From Halobaculum sp. XH14 (GTDB lineage: Archaea; Halobacteriota; Halobacteria; Halobacteriales; Haloferacaceae): DNA of 64,000 bases. The stretch lies in the NCBI RefSeq assembly GCF_032116555.1, contig NZ_CP134949.1:1240001-1304000 (forward strand). The letters are read 5' to 3'. The notes below the pieces were generated by a model, which worked only from the letters and a program-made list of their open reading frames with translations, was not told the DNA's origin and did no database searches. Of the stretch, positions 42,596-54,790 are shown in pieces (position 1 is the first letter of the stretch; each line of letters starts with the position of its first letter). The position numbers and the translations under genes were made by a program.

Positions 42596-44143
42596 CTACC
42601 AGTCGGCAAAGCAGCCGTCCAGCAGCGTCTCGGACTGGCGGGCGACGTACTCGCGCTGCATCCCTCCGATTGCGTCCGCGAGCGGGAGTCCCTCGTCCAG
42701 CCGGTCGCGGACCCGTCGGCGCTTCCAGCCGGCCGGCGTCACGCCCGCCTCGGCCCGGTGTCGAAGCGGGGCGAGGTAGCGCTTGGCGGTCTCCTCGTCG
42801 CAGCCGGCGTCCTCCAGCCCCGCCTCGGCGTGCGAGAGGACGTCCTCGAACGCGCGCTCGCTGCTCGTCGTCTCCGCGCCGTCGGTCGTCAGCCACGTCA
42901 GGTCCGCGTCGATGCCGTCCTCGACGGCCGCGTAGAAGTTCGACTCGGCGACGTCCCAGTCGAGGTCGGCGACGGGGTGGCGGCGGCGCGGCAGGCTCTC
43001 CATCAGGCCGGCGAACGCCGCGAGGAACGCGACCGAGTCCCTGACGGTGGGCTGGGCCGGCAGCGGTCGGAACTCGATCCGTGCGTTCGCGGCAGAGCGG
43101 GTCGGGCCGTCGAACACCGGCCGGACCCAGCGCCAGAACGTGCCGTGTTTGCGCCGCAGCGTGGCGAACGCGTCGTCGAAGCGGTCGCCGTCCCCGGTCG
43201 GCATCGGGACGACCGTCTCGTCGGCGGCGATGCGGTCGACCGCCTCCGAGACCGTCTCGAGGTCGTCGGGGAACCGCACCTTGTCCTCGCTCACGCCCCG
43301 GTTGAGCACCGACTCGAACACCGGAACCCGGTTCTCGTGCCAGCCGTCGGCGACGATCTCCTCGGCGGTCGCGTCCGACTCGTAGAGGTCCGGCGGGAAG
43401 AACGGGGAGTTGACGCCGAGCGCGAGCAGCGGCCCGGCGATCCGCAGGCCCAGGTTGTGGTACGTCGGCACGTCGACGGCCGTCGGCACCTGGTAGTGGG
43501 GCTGGATCGACGTGATCAGGCTCTCCGGCATCACGGTGTCGGCGATCAGGTCGACGTGCGGGGCCTCGACCCGGAACGAGTCGGCGGCCGAGGGGCCGTT
43601 CGCCATCGCGTGGTACCGGACGGCGTCGCTCATGTTCGTGGCGACGCGGACGCCGTCGTCGAGGATAGAGTCGGTGAGGTACGCCCGGGCCGTCTCGCCC
43701 GCGGGCGGGATGGTCCAGAGCCCGTCGCTCACGAGCCGCATCCCCTCGGACGCGGTCGTTTCGAGCGCGGCCGACAGCCTGGCGCGAACCTCGGCGGTCT
43801 GGGCGCGCAGCCCGTTCGGGTTCAGCGGCTGCGGGCTCGTCGTCATCTCGGCGTTGTGGAAGCCGAGCTCCTTCTCGAAGCCGATCAGGTCGAGCAGCCG
43901 CCTGGGCACCCGGCAGAGCGCGTACGCCTGCTCGTCGGCCGCGTCGCCGCGCCAGCGCCCTTCCGAGACGGCGTAGAACTCGTACTCGAGGCCGACGATC
44001 GACTGGTGGTTGTCGAACGCGCCCTCCCCGATGAGCGCTTTCACCGTCTCGGCGTCGACGGCGGCCCGGTGGCTGAACTCCTCGGCGTCCACGTCGAGTA
44101 CGTCCCCGACGCGCCCTGCGAAGTCGGCGTCCCCGTCTGCCAT
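42596..44143 (-). CDS. GCS2-like glutamate-cysteine ligase family protein
   Basis: A 515-residue protein. VGLEYEFYAVSEGR matches the N-terminal Glu motif of carboxylate-amine ligases, HNAEMTTSPQPLNPNG and the later RIEFRPLPAQPTVRDSVAFLAA are further family motifs. This is the GCS2 fold that makes gamma-glutamylcysteine, the main thiol in many haloarchaea, but the protein is longer than typical GshA and reading it as the actual enzyme is unproven. ATG 44143 is chosen. Divergent from the DUF6884-like gene. Confidence 0.75.
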   Translation of the reverse strand: MADGDADFAGRVGDVLDVDAEEFSHRAAVDAETVKALIGEGAFDNHQSIVGLEYEFYAVSEGRWRGDAADEQAYALCRVPRRLLDLIGFEKELGFHNAEMTTSPQPLNPNGLRAQTAEVRARLSAALETTASEGMRLVSDGLWTIPPAGETARAYLTDSILDDGVRVATNMSDAVRYHAMANGPSAADSFRVEAPHVDLIADTVMPESLITSIQPHYQVPTAVDVPTYHNLGLRIAGPLLALGVNSPFFPPDLYESDATAEEIVADGWHENRVPVFESVLNRGVSEDKVRFPDDLETVSEAVDRIAADETVVPMPTGDGDRFDDAFATLRRKHGTFWRWVRPVFDGPTRSAANARIEFRPLPAQPTVRDSVAFLAAFAGLMESLPRRRHPVADLDWDVAESNFYAAVEDGIDADLTWLTTDGAETTSSERAFEDVLSHAEAGLEDAGCDEETAKRYLAPLRHRAEAGVTPAGWKRRRVRDRLDEGLPLADAIGGMQREYVARQSETLLDGCFADW

Positions 44144-44240
44144 GGGCTGGGGTGGGCTCGCGTTCCCCTTGAACGCGTCGGGCGAATCGCGGTCGCCGCA
44201 GGTGAGAAGCGTTATGGTCGGCTCCGAGAGAGGTGGACCG

Positions 44241-44708
44241 ATGCGATCGGTCGGACTCGTCCAGGCGATCCCGAACGAACCGCTCGAACCGGCCGCAGCC
44301 GGGAGCGTCGACGACACGGAGTTCTTCCGGCTGAAGCGCGAGTTCGCACGCACTAGCTACGACGACTGGCTCGTCCTCGCTGCCGACGCGGGCGTCCTCG
44401 GCCCGGCCGAGACGGTGACGCCGGACGGGACGACGATCGAGGGGATGGAGCCGGCGGCCCGGGCCCGGTGGGCGATGGACGTGGTCGGCGACGTCGCGGC
44501 GATCGTCCGCGAGCAGGAGTACGAGGAGGTGGCGGTCCTGGCGAGCCGAGCGATGCGGACCACGCTGAACGAGCGCGGCGGGTTCCGGACCCGGATCGGC
44601 TCGGCGGGCGCGAGCACGAGCGAGCCGCTGGCGGGCTTTGGCGGGGCCGAGCGGCAACAGCAGTGGCTGACCGAACAGCTCGAGATCAGGCGACGGGACC
44701 GCTCGTGA
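44241..44708 (+). CDS. DUF6884-like protein
   Basis: A 155-residue soluble protein. TEFFRLKREFARTSYDDWLV and the following AADAGVLGPAETV resemble the FxxxRxYAE...W-I-LSAKHGLLxP pattern of DUF6884; assignment is from this similarity only. Upstream GAGAGGTGG at 44227-44235 could be a Shine-Dalgarno sequence, supporting ATG 44241. Ends 45 bases before DNA ligase, so it might share its transcript or overlap its promoter. Confidence 0.65.
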   Translation: MRSVGLVQAIPNEPLEPAAAGSVDDTEFFRLKREFARTSYDDWLVLAADAGVLGPAETVTPDGTTIEGMEPAARARWAMDVVGDVAAIVREQEYEEVAVLASRAMRTTLNERGGFRTRIGSAGASTSEPLAGFGGAERQQQWLTEQLEIRRRDRS

Positions 44709-44720
44709 GCGCCGAGTCGG

Positions 44721-44730
44721 CGGATTTATT
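44721..44730 (+). promoter_or_regulatory. TATA-like element for DNA ligase
   Basis: CGGATTTATT, centred about 27 bases before ATG 44754, in the gap after the DUF6884-like gene. Indicates an independent, leaderless ligase transcript. Confidence 0.5.
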
Positions 44731-44753
44731 CGCCGCCACCGGCCAGCGTCGGT

Positions 44754-46535
44754 ATGGACTTTGCGGCATTCGCGGAGCGGGCTGACGGGATCGAGGCCGA
44801 GGAGGCAGACCTCGGCACCGTCGGCCTCGTCGCCGACGCCCTCGCCGACGCGGACGCCGACCTGCCGGTCGTCGCGCGCTTCCTCCAGGGCAGGCTGTTT
44901 CCGGGCTGGGATACCCGGAAGCTCGCGGTCGGCCCGTCGCTGTGTTACGAGGCGATCGCCCGCGCCGCCGGCACGAACGTCACGGCCGACGACGTCGAGG
45001 ACAGGCTGGCCGAGACGGGCGAGATCGGCGCGGTCGCCGCGAGCTACGAGTTCGGCGGCCAGACCGGCCTCGCAGCGTTCGGTGGCGGCGACGATGCCCG
45101 CGGGAGCAGTGCTGAGGAAGGCGGCGACGACGCCGACCGATCCGGCGACGGGAGAGGCGGGTCCCCCTCGGGAACCGATCTCACCGTCCGCGAGGTGGAC
45201 GAGTCGTTTGAGCGGGTCGCCGCGGCAGAGGGCGTGGGGAGCGAGGACGTCCGCAGGGACACGCTGTTCGGCATGTTCAATCGCGCCTCCCCCGCGGAGG
45301 CGAAGTACCTCGCGCGGCTCGTCCTCGGCGAGATGCGGATCGGGGTGGGCGGGGGCACCGTCCGGGACGCCATCGCGGAGACGTTCCTCGACGCGAACGT
45401 GACGAGGCCGGTCGAGGAGCGCGAGGAGGACGACGGGACGGCCGAACTGGTCGCCGCCGTCGAGTCGGCACTGCAGGTGACGAACGACTACGGCCGCGTC
45501 GCTGAACTGGCACGGTCGGAGGGACTCGCGGGTCTCCACGACGTTTCGCTGGAGGTCGGCCGACCGGTTCGCGCGATGCTGGCACGGGCCGGGACGGTCA
45601 CCGACGCGCTCGCGGAGTGGGACCGGGCCGCCGTCGAGACGAAGTACGACGGCGCACGCGTCCAGATCCACCACGACGGCGATTCGACCGCCGTGTACTC
45701 GCGGAACATGGAGGACGTGACCGACGCGCTCCCGGAACTGGTCGAACACGCCGAGGAGCACCTCGACGCCCCGGCGATCGTCGACGGCGAGGCGGTCGCG
45801 GTGGGCGAGGACGGCGAGCCGCTCCCGTTCCAGGAGATCCTCCGCCGCTTCCGCCGCAAGTACGACGTCGACCGGCTCCGCGAGGAGGTGTCCGTGGAGC
45901 TCCGGGCGTTCGACTGTCTCCACGCCGACGGGACGGACCTGCTGGACGCGCCGCTGACGGAACGTCACGAGCGGCTCTCCGAGGTGCTGGACGCCGGCGT
46001 CTCGGAGCTACTCGTCTCGGCGGCCCCCGACGAGATCGAGTCCCACGAGGCGGACGCGTTGACCGCGGGCCACGAGGGGATCATGCTGAAGAACCCGGAC
46101 TCGACGTACTCGCCCGGCAAGCGCGGGAAGCACTGGCTCAAGCGCAAGCCGGACGTGGAGACGCTGGACCTGGTCGTCACCGGGGCCGAGTGGGGGGAAG
46201 GGCGCCGGGCGGAACTGCTGGGGACGTTCCTCCTCTCGGCCCGGAACGGCGAGGCGTACGAGACCATCGGGAAGGTCGCCACGGGCATCACGGACGAGCA
46301 ACTCGTCGAGTTGACCGACCTGCTGGAACCGCACGTCGTCGACGAATCGGGGACCGACGTGGACCTCAGACCCGAGGTCGTGTTCGAGGTCGGCTACGAG
46401 GAGATCCAGGCGTCGCCGACGTACTCCTCGGGCTACGCGCTCCGCTTCCCGCGGTTCGTCGCGGTCCGCGAGGACAAGGAGCCGCCGGCGGCCGACTCGC
46501 TGGAGCGGGTCGAACGGCTCGCGGACGAACAGTAG
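44754..46535 (+). CDS. ATP-dependent DNA ligase
   Basis: A 593-residue ligase. The N-terminal DNA-binding domain is interrupted at about 112-145 by an acidic Gly/Ser/Asp insert (FGGGDDARGSSAEEGGDDAD). The adenylation lysine is Lys297 in ETKYDGARVQIHHDG; motif III is FDCLHADGTDL; motif IV HEGIMLKNP; motif V KLKRK-like HWLKRKPD. The OB-fold end (FEVGYEEIQASPTY) is intact. This is the archaeal replication and repair ligase. The insert is haloarchaeal-style and probably a surface loop. Confidence 0.95.
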   Translation: MDFAAFAERADGIEAEEADLGTVGLVADALADADADLPVVARFLQGRLFPGWDTRKLAVGPSLCYEAIARAAGTNVTADDVEDRLAETGEIGAVAASYEFGGQTGLAAFGGGDDARGSSAEEGGDDADRSGDGRGGSPSGTDLTVREVDESFERVAAAEGVGSEDVRRDTLFGMFNRASPAEAKYLARLVLGEMRIGVGGGTVRDAIAETFLDANVTRPVEEREEDDGTAELVAAVESALQVTNDYGRVAELARSEGLAGLHDVSLEVGRPVRAMLARAGTVTDALAEWDRAAVETKYDGARVQIHHDGDSTAVYSRNMEDVTDALPELVEHAEEHLDAPAIVDGEAVAVGEDGEPLPFQEILRRFRRKYDVDRLREEVSVELRAFDCLHADGTDLLDAPLTERHERLSEVLDAGVSELLVSAAPDEIESHEADALTAGHEGIMLKNPDSTYSPGKRGKHWLKRKPDVETLDLVVTGAEWGEGRRAELLGTFLLSARNGEAYETIGKVATGITDEQLVELTDLLEPHVVDESGTDVDLRPEVVFEVGYEEIQASPTYSSGYALRFPRFVAVREDKEPPAADSLERVERLADEQ

Positions 46536-46620
46536 TTCACCGCCCGTGGTCCACGGCACGGACGGCGGGACGCTCGATCCGGACGGCAAGAATCTTCACC
46601 CGACCGGACCGAGCGAACCC

Positions 46621-46821
46621 ATGGACGTTCGCGCCGTCGCCGAGCATCCGATGGCCGCGCTGTTCTCGCTGGCGTTCGTCGTCGCGCTCGCCGCGACGGT
46701 CGCCGCCGCCGTTTCGGGCGGCTCGCAGGTCACGACGCTCAGACTCGCGGCGCTCACGACGGTCCTTCTCGCGTTCTCGGTCGGCTTCGCCGCCGAACCG
46801 CTCGGCGAGCGATACCTATAG
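46621..46821 (+). CDS. small membrane protein, 66 aa
   Basis: MDVRAVAEHPMAALFSLAFV begins a protein with two hydrophobic helices (about 12-33 and 40-58) and a short charged end. ATG 46621 is preferred over the longer frame. No family recognised. Lies between DNA ligase and an MBL-fold hydrolase on the same strand. Confidence 0.6.
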   Translation: MDVRAVAEHPMAALFSLAFVVALAATVAAAVSGGSQVTTLRLAALTTVLLAFSVGFAAEPLGERYL

Positions 46822-46846
46822 ACGGCGGCCGGTCGAACCGGGTGGT

Positions 46847-47620
46847 ATGACGGTCAGACACGACGACCTCCGGGTGACGTGGTACGGCTACGCGACGGCG
46901 CGACTGGAGGCGACCGACGGCACGGTCGCCTACGTCGACCCCGGCCGCTACGGCGTGCTGACGGGCGAGTGGACTCCGCCCGGCGGCGGCAACCCGCGCG
47001 AGGCGGCACATCCCCGCGCGACCGACCACCGGCCGACCGACGCGGACCTCGTGCTCGTCACCCATGGCCACCACTACGACCCCGACGGCATCGAGCGCGT
47101 CGCCGCGGACGACGCGACCGTCGTCGCCTTCGAGGGCATCGACGCCGGCGACGTCGACAGGGACGTGAAGCCCGTCGACGAACTCCCGTTCGACGTGGTC
47201 CGGATCGGCGAGGCCGACCACGTCGCGGTCGACGGCGTCGGCGACGTCTGGTCCCTCCCGGCGTACAACGATCCAGACGGTCCCCACACGCAGGACGACG
47301 GCTCGGTGCTCCACCCCCGCGGGACCGGCGTCGGCTACCGGTTCACCCTCGGATCGGCGGGCACCTCGGTGTTCTGGCCCGGCGACTCCGACGCGCTGGA
47401 CGCGTTCGCCGAACTCGACGTCTCGCTGTTTCTGGCCAACGTCTCGGGCACGGTCTGTATGAGCGCTCCTGAGGCGGCTGACCTGGCCGAGCGAATGGAC
47501 CCGGACCTGGTCGTTCCCATCCACTACAACACCCAGTCGTTCCTCGAGGCGGACTCGGCCGCGTTCGCGGCCGACGTGGCGGGGCGGTCGGTTCCGGTCG
47601 CGCTCGACGAGTCGTCGTAG
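46847..47620 (+). CDS. MBL-fold metal-dependent hydrolase
   Basis: A 257-residue protein of the UlaG/YycJ-like lactamase-fold group. DLRVTWYGYATARLEATDG opens the fold; VLVTHGHHYDPDGIERVAAD is the metal motif (HGHHYD), and later VFWPGDSDALDAFAEL and VVPIHYNTQSF supply further ligands. Cytoplasmic. Substrate unknown. It starts at ATG 46847 and runs alone. Confidence 0.87.
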   Translation: MTVRHDDLRVTWYGYATARLEATDGTVAYVDPGRYGVLTGEWTPPGGGNPREAAHPRATDHRPTDADLVLVTHGHHYDPDGIERVAADDATVVAFEGIDAGDVDRDVKPVDELPFDVVRIGEADHVAVDGVGDVWSLPAYNDPDGPHTQDDGSVLHPRGTGVGYRFTLGSAGTSVFWPGDSDALDAFAELDVSLFLANVSGTVCMSAPEAADLAERMDPDLVVPIHYNTQSFLEADSAAFAADVAGRSVPVALDESS

Positions 47621-47695
47621 CCGAACGGACCGCGTAGCCACCAGTTGGTTGTCGGACGCGCAAGGGCTTTCCTCGTTCCCCGTCTCCCACCTGCC

Positions 47696-48652
47696 GTGGT
47701 CTCCCCCGCCCACGCCCCCCGGTTCTGTCCCGACTGCGGGACGCCGCCGAACGCGGCCGACCGCTTTTGTGCACAGTGTGGCCGCCACCTTCGACTCGAC
47801 GATCCGACGGCCGCTTCCGCCGACGCCGACCCGGACGACATCGCCTGGCTCCGCAGGCGGGTCGAGGACTTCAGGGTCCGCGGCTGGGCGGTCGAACACG
47901 ACCACGGCGACCGCGTCGTGCTGGTCGACAGGGGGTTCGGCTCGCTTCCGGTCCACCTCGTGTTGCTCGTGCTGACCGGCGGGTTCGGGAACCTGCTGTA
48001 CGCCTGGTACCGCCGCACCTCCGGCGCGCCGCGTCGGGAGGTCCGCGCGGACGGAACCGAGCGCTCCTACTCCCACGACGCCGGACTCGGCGTGGACCCC
48101 TGGACGGCGGCGGGTGCCACCCTGGGGTTCCTGCTCGTGGTCGCGGCCGCGGTCACGTTCGCCGCGGGGGCCGCCTCGGTCACGTCCGGCCCGCTCACGC
48201 TGCTCTCGGGCGGGCTGTTCCTCGCCGTCGCGTTCGCCGTGACGCTCTTCCCGCTGGCCGCCCGGCAGGGCGACGTCCCGCGCTCGACCCACGGCCGGAA
48301 GCGGACGGTCACCACCGACCGCGTCCGGAACCCGCCCGAGCGCTGTGCCGCGTGTGGCGGTCGGGTCCGCTCGGGCGTCCGCCGCGGCTACGCCGACCGG
48401 TGGTATCTCGCGGGCCTCCCGCTCCGGACGTACGAGGAGGGGGAGAACGTCTACTGTCGGCACTGCTTCGAGGGCAGTGAGGGGCCGTCCCGGGACGGGA
48501 CGTCGATGGAGGGGGAACCGGCGTCGGCCGATGCGGAATCGGCCGATGGGGAACCGGAATCGGTGGGCGGGACCCCGACGCCGGCGGACGGGAACGCGAC
48601 GCGTGCCGACGCGGGGGCGGCCCGGCCGACCGAGACGGAACGGGAGCCCTGA
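47696..48652 (+). CDS. zinc-ribbon membrane protein
   Basis: About 318 residues from GTG 47696. N-terminal double zinc ribbon: FCPDCGTPPNAADRFCAQCG (residues about 8-27). A WLRRRVEDFRVRGWAVEHDH region follows, then a hydrophobic stretch near 85-105 and two helices at 145-185. A second cysteine cluster (CAACGGRV...CRHC) lies at about 218-258, and the C-terminal ~60 residues are an acidic Gly/Asp/Ala repeat tail. Function unknown. It converges with top6A. Confidence 0.75.
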   Translation: MVSPAHAPRFCPDCGTPPNAADRFCAQCGRHLRLDDPTAASADADPDDIAWLRRRVEDFRVRGWAVEHDHGDRVVLVDRGFGSLPVHLVLLVLTGGFGNLLYAWYRRTSGAPRREVRADGTERSYSHDAGLGVDPWTAAGATLGFLLVVAAAVTFAAGAASVTSGPLTLLSGGLFLAVAFAVTLFPLAARQGDVPRSTHGRKRTVTTDRVRNPPERCAACGGRVRSGVRRGYADRWYLAGLPLRTYEEGENVYCRHCFEGSEGPSRDGTSMEGEPASADAESADGEPESVGGTPTPADGNATRADAGAARPTETEREP

Positions 48653-49771
48653 TCAGATGACGCCCATCTCATCGAGCCGCTCGGGGAGGTAGGTGTCGGT
48701 CACGAAGTCGAGCCCCTGCGCGGCGAGCGCCTGCTGTTCGGCCTTCTTGTCGATGTCGAGCTGGAGCTCGATCTGTTCCTCCCAGAAGTCGGTCTGGAAG
48801 CGCGGGTCCTCCAGTTCCGACTCGAGGGCGTTGACGTCGGAGTCCGAGAGCGGGTCGGTCGGCAGGTCGTAGTCGACGATGTCCTGCGGGCGGATGCCGA
48901 CGTACTCGGCCTCGGGCGTGGCGAGATACTCCGAGAGGTGTGCCGACTTGATCGAGCCGTACGCGACGGAGCCGAAGATGCGGTAGGACCACGGGTCGCC
49001 GTCACAGAACACGACGACCGGGGCACCGAGTTCGTCGTGGAGGCGCTTCGTGATGCGCCGGGTCGCGCGCGCCGGCTGTCCCCCCAGGTGGACGACGAGA
49101 CAGTCGTACTCGTCGTCGAACCCGTTCTCGACGAGCCGGTCGCGCATGCCGCCGGTCTCGACGCACATGACGAAGTCGACGTCGTGATCGAGGAACTCGA
49201 TCGTGTCCGGGTTGTTGGGGATCTGGTAGCCCCCCTGCCCGACGTCGTCCTGACAGTGGATCTCGCGGTCGCCCCGCCGGGTCTGCTCGCGGAGGCGGAG
49301 CGGGCCCATCAGCTTCGCGCCCGACTCCTCCGGGCGCATGTGGAAGTCCTCGCGGGTGACTTCCGAGACGATCTCCAGGTCCTCGACGAGCTGGTTCGAC
49401 TCGTCCTGGCTGGTGAACTGCGCCTCCTCGGAGTCCCACGACTCGCTGAGGTAGTACAGCTCACGCAGGGTGGACGAGCGGTCCTCCTCGAGCTGCTGGT
49501 CGAGGAAGTCGACCGTGTAGATCGCTCGGAGGAGCTTGCGGGCCCCGCGGACCGAGTTGGCGGTCCGCGAGGAGGTGCGGTCGCCGTACACCCAGACGTC
49601 GCTCTCCTCGTCGAAGACGATGTTGCTCTTGGTCCTGGTCGGCAGCGTCATCCGGGGGACGTCGCCGCCCTCGAACTGGTCGTAGAACTGTGCGGCGAGC
49701 TCCACGAGCTGTTCGCGGGCCCGCTCCTCGTTCAGCCGTGCGTTCGTCTCGGAATCCGAATCAGTGCTCAT
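48653..49771 (-). CDS. top6A: DNA topoisomerase VI subunit A
   Basis: A 372-residue Spo11-like catalytic subunit that cuts both DNA strands. The winged-helix domain holds the active tyrosine in [11 protein letters not shown] (about Tyr107). The Toprim domain has [15 protein letters not shown] (Glu) and [13 protein letters not shown] (the DxD metal site). Length and motifs are standard. Encoded 1 base after top6B in the same direction, so both subunits come from one transcript. Relaxes positive supercoils and decatenates. Confidence 0.97.
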   Translation of the reverse strand: MSTDSDSETNARLNEERAREQLVELAAQFYDQFEGGDVPRMTLPTRTKSNIVFDEESDVWVYGDRTSSRTANSVRGARKLLRAIYTVDFLDQQLEEDRSSTLRELYYLSESWDSEEAQFTSQDESNQLVEDLEIVSEVTREDFHMRPEESGAKLMGPLRLREQTRRGDREIHCQDDVGQGGYQIPNNPDTIEFLDHDVDFVMCVETGGMRDRLVENGFDDEYDCLVVHLGGQPARATRRITKRLHDELGAPVVVFCDGDPWSYRIFGSVAYGSIKSAHLSEYLATPEAEYVGIRPQDIVDYDLPTDPLSDSDVNALESELEDPRFQTDFWEEQIELQLDIDKKAEQQALAAQGLDFVTDTYLPERLDEMGVI

Positions 49772-49772
49772 G

Positions 49773-52196
49773 TTATGCGTTCACCGTGAGTTTCTCCGCC
49801 TCGACGCCGTCGACGTTGACGTCGAACTCCGCGTCGTCCGCCACCGTGTACTCCAGGGTCGCCTCCTCGCCGCCGGCGACGCTGGGTGACCACTTCACGA
49901 ACCACTCGCCGTCGAGGTCGACGACGTTCGCGCCGTCGGAGACGCCGCTCGGCTCCGCGGAGACGATGTCGGTCACGTCGAGCTCCTCGGTCCGGTCCGA
50001 GTGGTTCTCGACGACGAGCCTGACGGTGTCGCCGTCGTGCTCGCGCTCGACGCTGACGTTGTTCATGATGCGCGCCATCGCCCCCTCGATGTTCGGCCGC
50101 TCGCGCCCGACCACGGCCGACACCTTGTCGGCCATCTCGGGCAGGATGCGGCCGAGCACGTCCTGCTTCTCGCGGCGCTTCTGGAGCGAGCGCCGCTTGT
50201 TGAGATACGACTTCAGCTCGCGGGCCGCCTCGCGTACCGCCAGTTCGATCTCGTCTTCGATCTCGGGCAGGTTGGCGAGGGCGTCCTTCGACTCGCTCGT
50301 GAACGGGACGTTCGTGGAGGCGACGTGGATCATCACGACCGCCGGCCCGCTCGGCATCCCCGAGCCGCCGGGCTGGTCGAGCCCGTAGTTGCGCCAGCCG
50401 ATCGACTTCACCACGTCGGTCGTCGCACACGCGCCGCGCTGGTAGACGAGCGGGACGCGGTTGGCGAATCGGAGCAGGTCGACCTGACCCTCCGAGTCGA
50501 GTTCGCCGCCGTACGCGATGCCGGCCTCGACGATGAACGGGTCGCCGCCGTGGACCTCGGCGTCCCGCGTCGCCGCCGCGTAGAAGTCCGCGTCGAACTC
50601 CTTTTTCAGTCCCGCCTCGACGAGTTCGTCGGTGATGGGCGCGAGACAGTCGGTCGGCGGCGCGAGGATGTCCGTCTCGCGCATCCCCTCGAGCAGGGCG
50701 GAGGCCGCGTCGCGGTCGCCCGCGACCTCCTTCACTTTCGGGAGGTCGTCGGGGACGGTGGCCATCCGGGACCACAGCGTCTCGACGACGTTCTCGCGTG
50801 CGGTCTCGCCGACGGTCGCGTCGTCGTACTCCTCGGTGTCGGCAGCGGCCTCGTCGACCCACGCGCGGAGGGTCGCCTCCGTCGCCCTGTGCCGTTCGCC
50901 GCCGGCGGCGATCCGCCGGGCGAGCCGTTCGGCGAGGCCGTGTTTCGTCTCGTCGTCCTTGCGGGTCGAGGTCGCCTCGTCGACGACGGCGTACAGGTCC
51001 GACGTCAGCCGGTCGCGTGCCTCCGCCTCGCCGTCGGGGTCCGAGTCGTATCCGGCCAGTTCGGCCCAGGCGGCTTCGACCGCGTTGTCCCGGACCGTGC
51101 TCCCGAACGTGACGTCGTACTCCTCCTCGGTCGCGTCAGCGACGTTGTCGACGACCTCGCGGAGCTCGTGGCGGGCCGTCAGCTCCCGGGAGGTGAGCGT
51201 GCTCGTGACCTCCGCGGCGAAGAAGTCGGTCGCCTCGGATCCCTTGTTCGAGACGGCGTCGGTGAGCGCCGAATCGAGATCGGCGTCCACGCCGGCGCTC
51301 CAGCCCATCGCCCGGCCGAAGTGGCGGTCGCGGAAGCCGGCACACACCTTGTCGGCGGTCTTCTTGCCGACGCGGGTGAACTCCTCCTGGAGGAAGCCCG
51401 AGACGCTGTAGGACTCGGTCGCCTCCAGCATCTTGATGAGCGTCCCGAGTTCGACGCCGTGGGGGTGCGGGCGGATCTCCTCGGTCTCGGCCGGGAGCTG
51501 GTCGGTGCCGCGCTCGAACTTCAGCGGCTCGTCGGAGCCCGGTTCGCGGAGTTCAAGCCGCGCGTGGGGGTTGACGACCGCGGTGTGCTTGATGTAGTCG
51601 TGGAGCTGTGCCCGGGCGCGCATGTTCGCCTCCATCTCGACCTCGATGCGCGTGCCGTGCGAGCGGTCCCAGGCGGTCGGCTCGTCGGCCTTGATCTCCG
51701 GCTCGTTCGTGTCCGTGTCGATGATGAGCTCGAAGTACTGGGCCTCGGCCTGTCCCTTCGGCCGGCTGGTGATCTTCGCCGGCTTGCCGGAGGTGAGCTG
51801 CGAGTAGAGGACGGCCGCGGAGATGCCGATCCCCTGCTGCCCGCGCGACTGCTCGCGTGCGTGAAAGCGGGAGCCGTAGAGCAGCTTCCCGAACACCTTC
51901 GGGAGCTGTTCCTTGGTGATGCCGGGCCCGTTGTCCTCGACGATCAGCCGGTAGTAGTCGCCGACCTCGCGGATCTCGACGTAGACGTCCGGTCTGATGC
52001 CGGCCTCCTCGCAGGCGTCGAGGGCGTTGTCGACCGCCTCCTTGACGGCGGTGACGAGCCCCCGTGCCCCCGAGTCGAAGCCCAGCATGTGCTTGTTCTT
52101 CTCGAAGAACTCGGCGATGGAGATCTCGCGCTGGCTCTCGGCCAGCTCGTCGGCGATCCCCTCCTCCTCGCCGAGCTGCGACTGGAACGATGACAT
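49773..52196 (-). CDS. top6B: DNA topoisomerase VI subunit B
   Basis: An 807-residue ATPase subunit. GHKL motifs: [24 protein letters not shown] and [19 protein letters not shown], then the transducer domain ending at about 530. Longer than the ~530-residue core of many archaea, because haloarchaeal proteins carry a middle acidic insertion (about 330-500) and a C-terminal Ig-like domain ([17 protein letters not shown]). ATG 52196 fits the family; coding-strand GGTAGGAGGG (52206-52215) is a strong Shine-Dalgarno sequence 9 bases upstream. GTTTTAAG (52225-52232) is the possible TATA region. Confidence 0.96.
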   Translation of the reverse strand: MSSFQSQLGEEEGIADELAESQREISIAEFFEKNKHMLGFDSGARGLVTAVKEAVDNALDACEEAGIRPDVYVEIREVGDYYRLIVEDNGPGITKEQLPKVFGKLLYGSRFHAREQSRGQQGIGISAAVLYSQLTSGKPAKITSRPKGQAEAQYFELIIDTDTNEPEIKADEPTAWDRSHGTRIEVEMEANMRARAQLHDYIKHTAVVNPHARLELREPGSDEPLKFERGTDQLPAETEEIRPHPHGVELGTLIKMLEATESYSVSGFLQEEFTRVGKKTADKVCAGFRDRHFGRAMGWSAGVDADLDSALTDAVSNKGSEATDFFAAEVTSTLTSRELTARHELREVVDNVADATEEEYDVTFGSTVRDNAVEAAWAELAGYDSDPDGEAEARDRLTSDLYAVVDEATSTRKDDETKHGLAERLARRIAAGGERHRATEATLRAWVDEAAADTEEYDDATVGETARENVVETLWSRMATVPDDLPKVKEVAGDRDAASALLEGMRETDILAPPTDCLAPITDELVEAGLKKEFDADFYAAATRDAEVHGGDPFIVEAGIAYGGELDSEGQVDLLRFANRVPLVYQRGACATTDVVKSIGWRNYGLDQPGGSGMPSGPAVVMIHVASTNVPFTSESKDALANLPEIEDEIELAVREAARELKSYLNKRRSLQKRREKQDVLGRILPEMADKVSAVVGRERPNIEGAMARIMNNVSVEREHDGDTVRLVVENHSDRTEELDVTDIVSAEPSGVSDGANVVDLDGEWFVKWSPSVAGGEEATLEYTVADDAEFDVNVDGVEAEKLTVNA

Positions 52197-52297
52197 TCTC
52201 GTGGACCCTCCTACCGGGCGGGGGCTTAAAACGGCTTCTCCAGCGGAGTGGAAGTGAAAACCACCAGCCGACGGGCGCGGAAATCCGGTCCTACGAC

Positions 52298-52338
52298 CCG
52301 AAACGGCATCGTTCCGGACCGAAATCGTGCCGTTTCGG
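52298..52338. promoter_or_regulatory. 11-bp inverted repeat between top6B and gyrB
   Basis: CCGAAACGGCA (52298-52308) and TGCCGTTTCGG (52328-52338) are perfect reverse complements around a 19-base spacer. CCGGACCGAA recurs in the spacer (52314-52323) and, with one change, as TCGGACCGAA at 52335-52344. Position midway between the divergent topoisomerase operons suggests an operator or a supercoiling-sensitive hairpin. Confidence 0.5.
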
Positions 52339-52428
52339 ACCGAACTCGGCGCGGTTCCCGTACCCAGGGCAGTCCGCAGGAAACCCTCGCCAGAACGCCC
52401 AGCGGGCCGGTAGGGCCGCCGTACTTGA

Positions 52429-54477
<2,049 letters not shown>

Positions 54478-54537
54478 ATGGATCGTCTGCGATATTCATC
54501 CTCAATCGAGCGACGTCGACCGGACGACGGGGAGGCG

Positions 54538-54654
54538 CGAAAGCCCTCGGGCTCTCGGCTCGGGGGCCTCGCTGCGCTCCTCGCCTCGGTCGCTCCGCTC
54601 CCTCGGCTGCGGTGCTTGCGTCGTCCGCCGTCCCCGAGAGCCCTCGCCCTTTCG
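54538..54654 (-). repeat. hairpin element copy C1 (reverse)
   Basis: Stem GGGCTCTCGG (54549-54558) pairs with CCGAGAGCCC (54634-54643), and CGAAAG (54538-54543) with CTTTCG (54649-54654). Read on the minus strand, the loop contains CAAGCACCGCAG and AGGAGCGCAGCG (54570-54581), as in the copies at 36.7 and 54.8 kb, but the stem sequence is different. Confidence 0.8.
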
Positions 54655-54790
54655 GAGTCCGCCAGGAGGCGGTCGTCCCACTTTGGACGCATGCACGCTC
54701 ACACCCGGCGGCTCGCACGCGCCGGGGTGTGGAGGAGCGCCGCTTCCCGGCCTCCCCGCCAGCGCCGTCGGCTGAACAGCCGGCAGGGTG

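Noticed and set aside
41519-44356. 945-residue open frame on the plus strand
   Set aside because: Antisense to the MBL exonuclease and GCS2-like genes; composition rich in Arg and Val without domains.
42534-45968. 1144-residue open frame on the minus strand
   Set aside because: Runs antisense or out of frame through several real genes, has Arg/Gly-rich nonsense composition, and results from the scarcity of stop codons in high-GC DNA.
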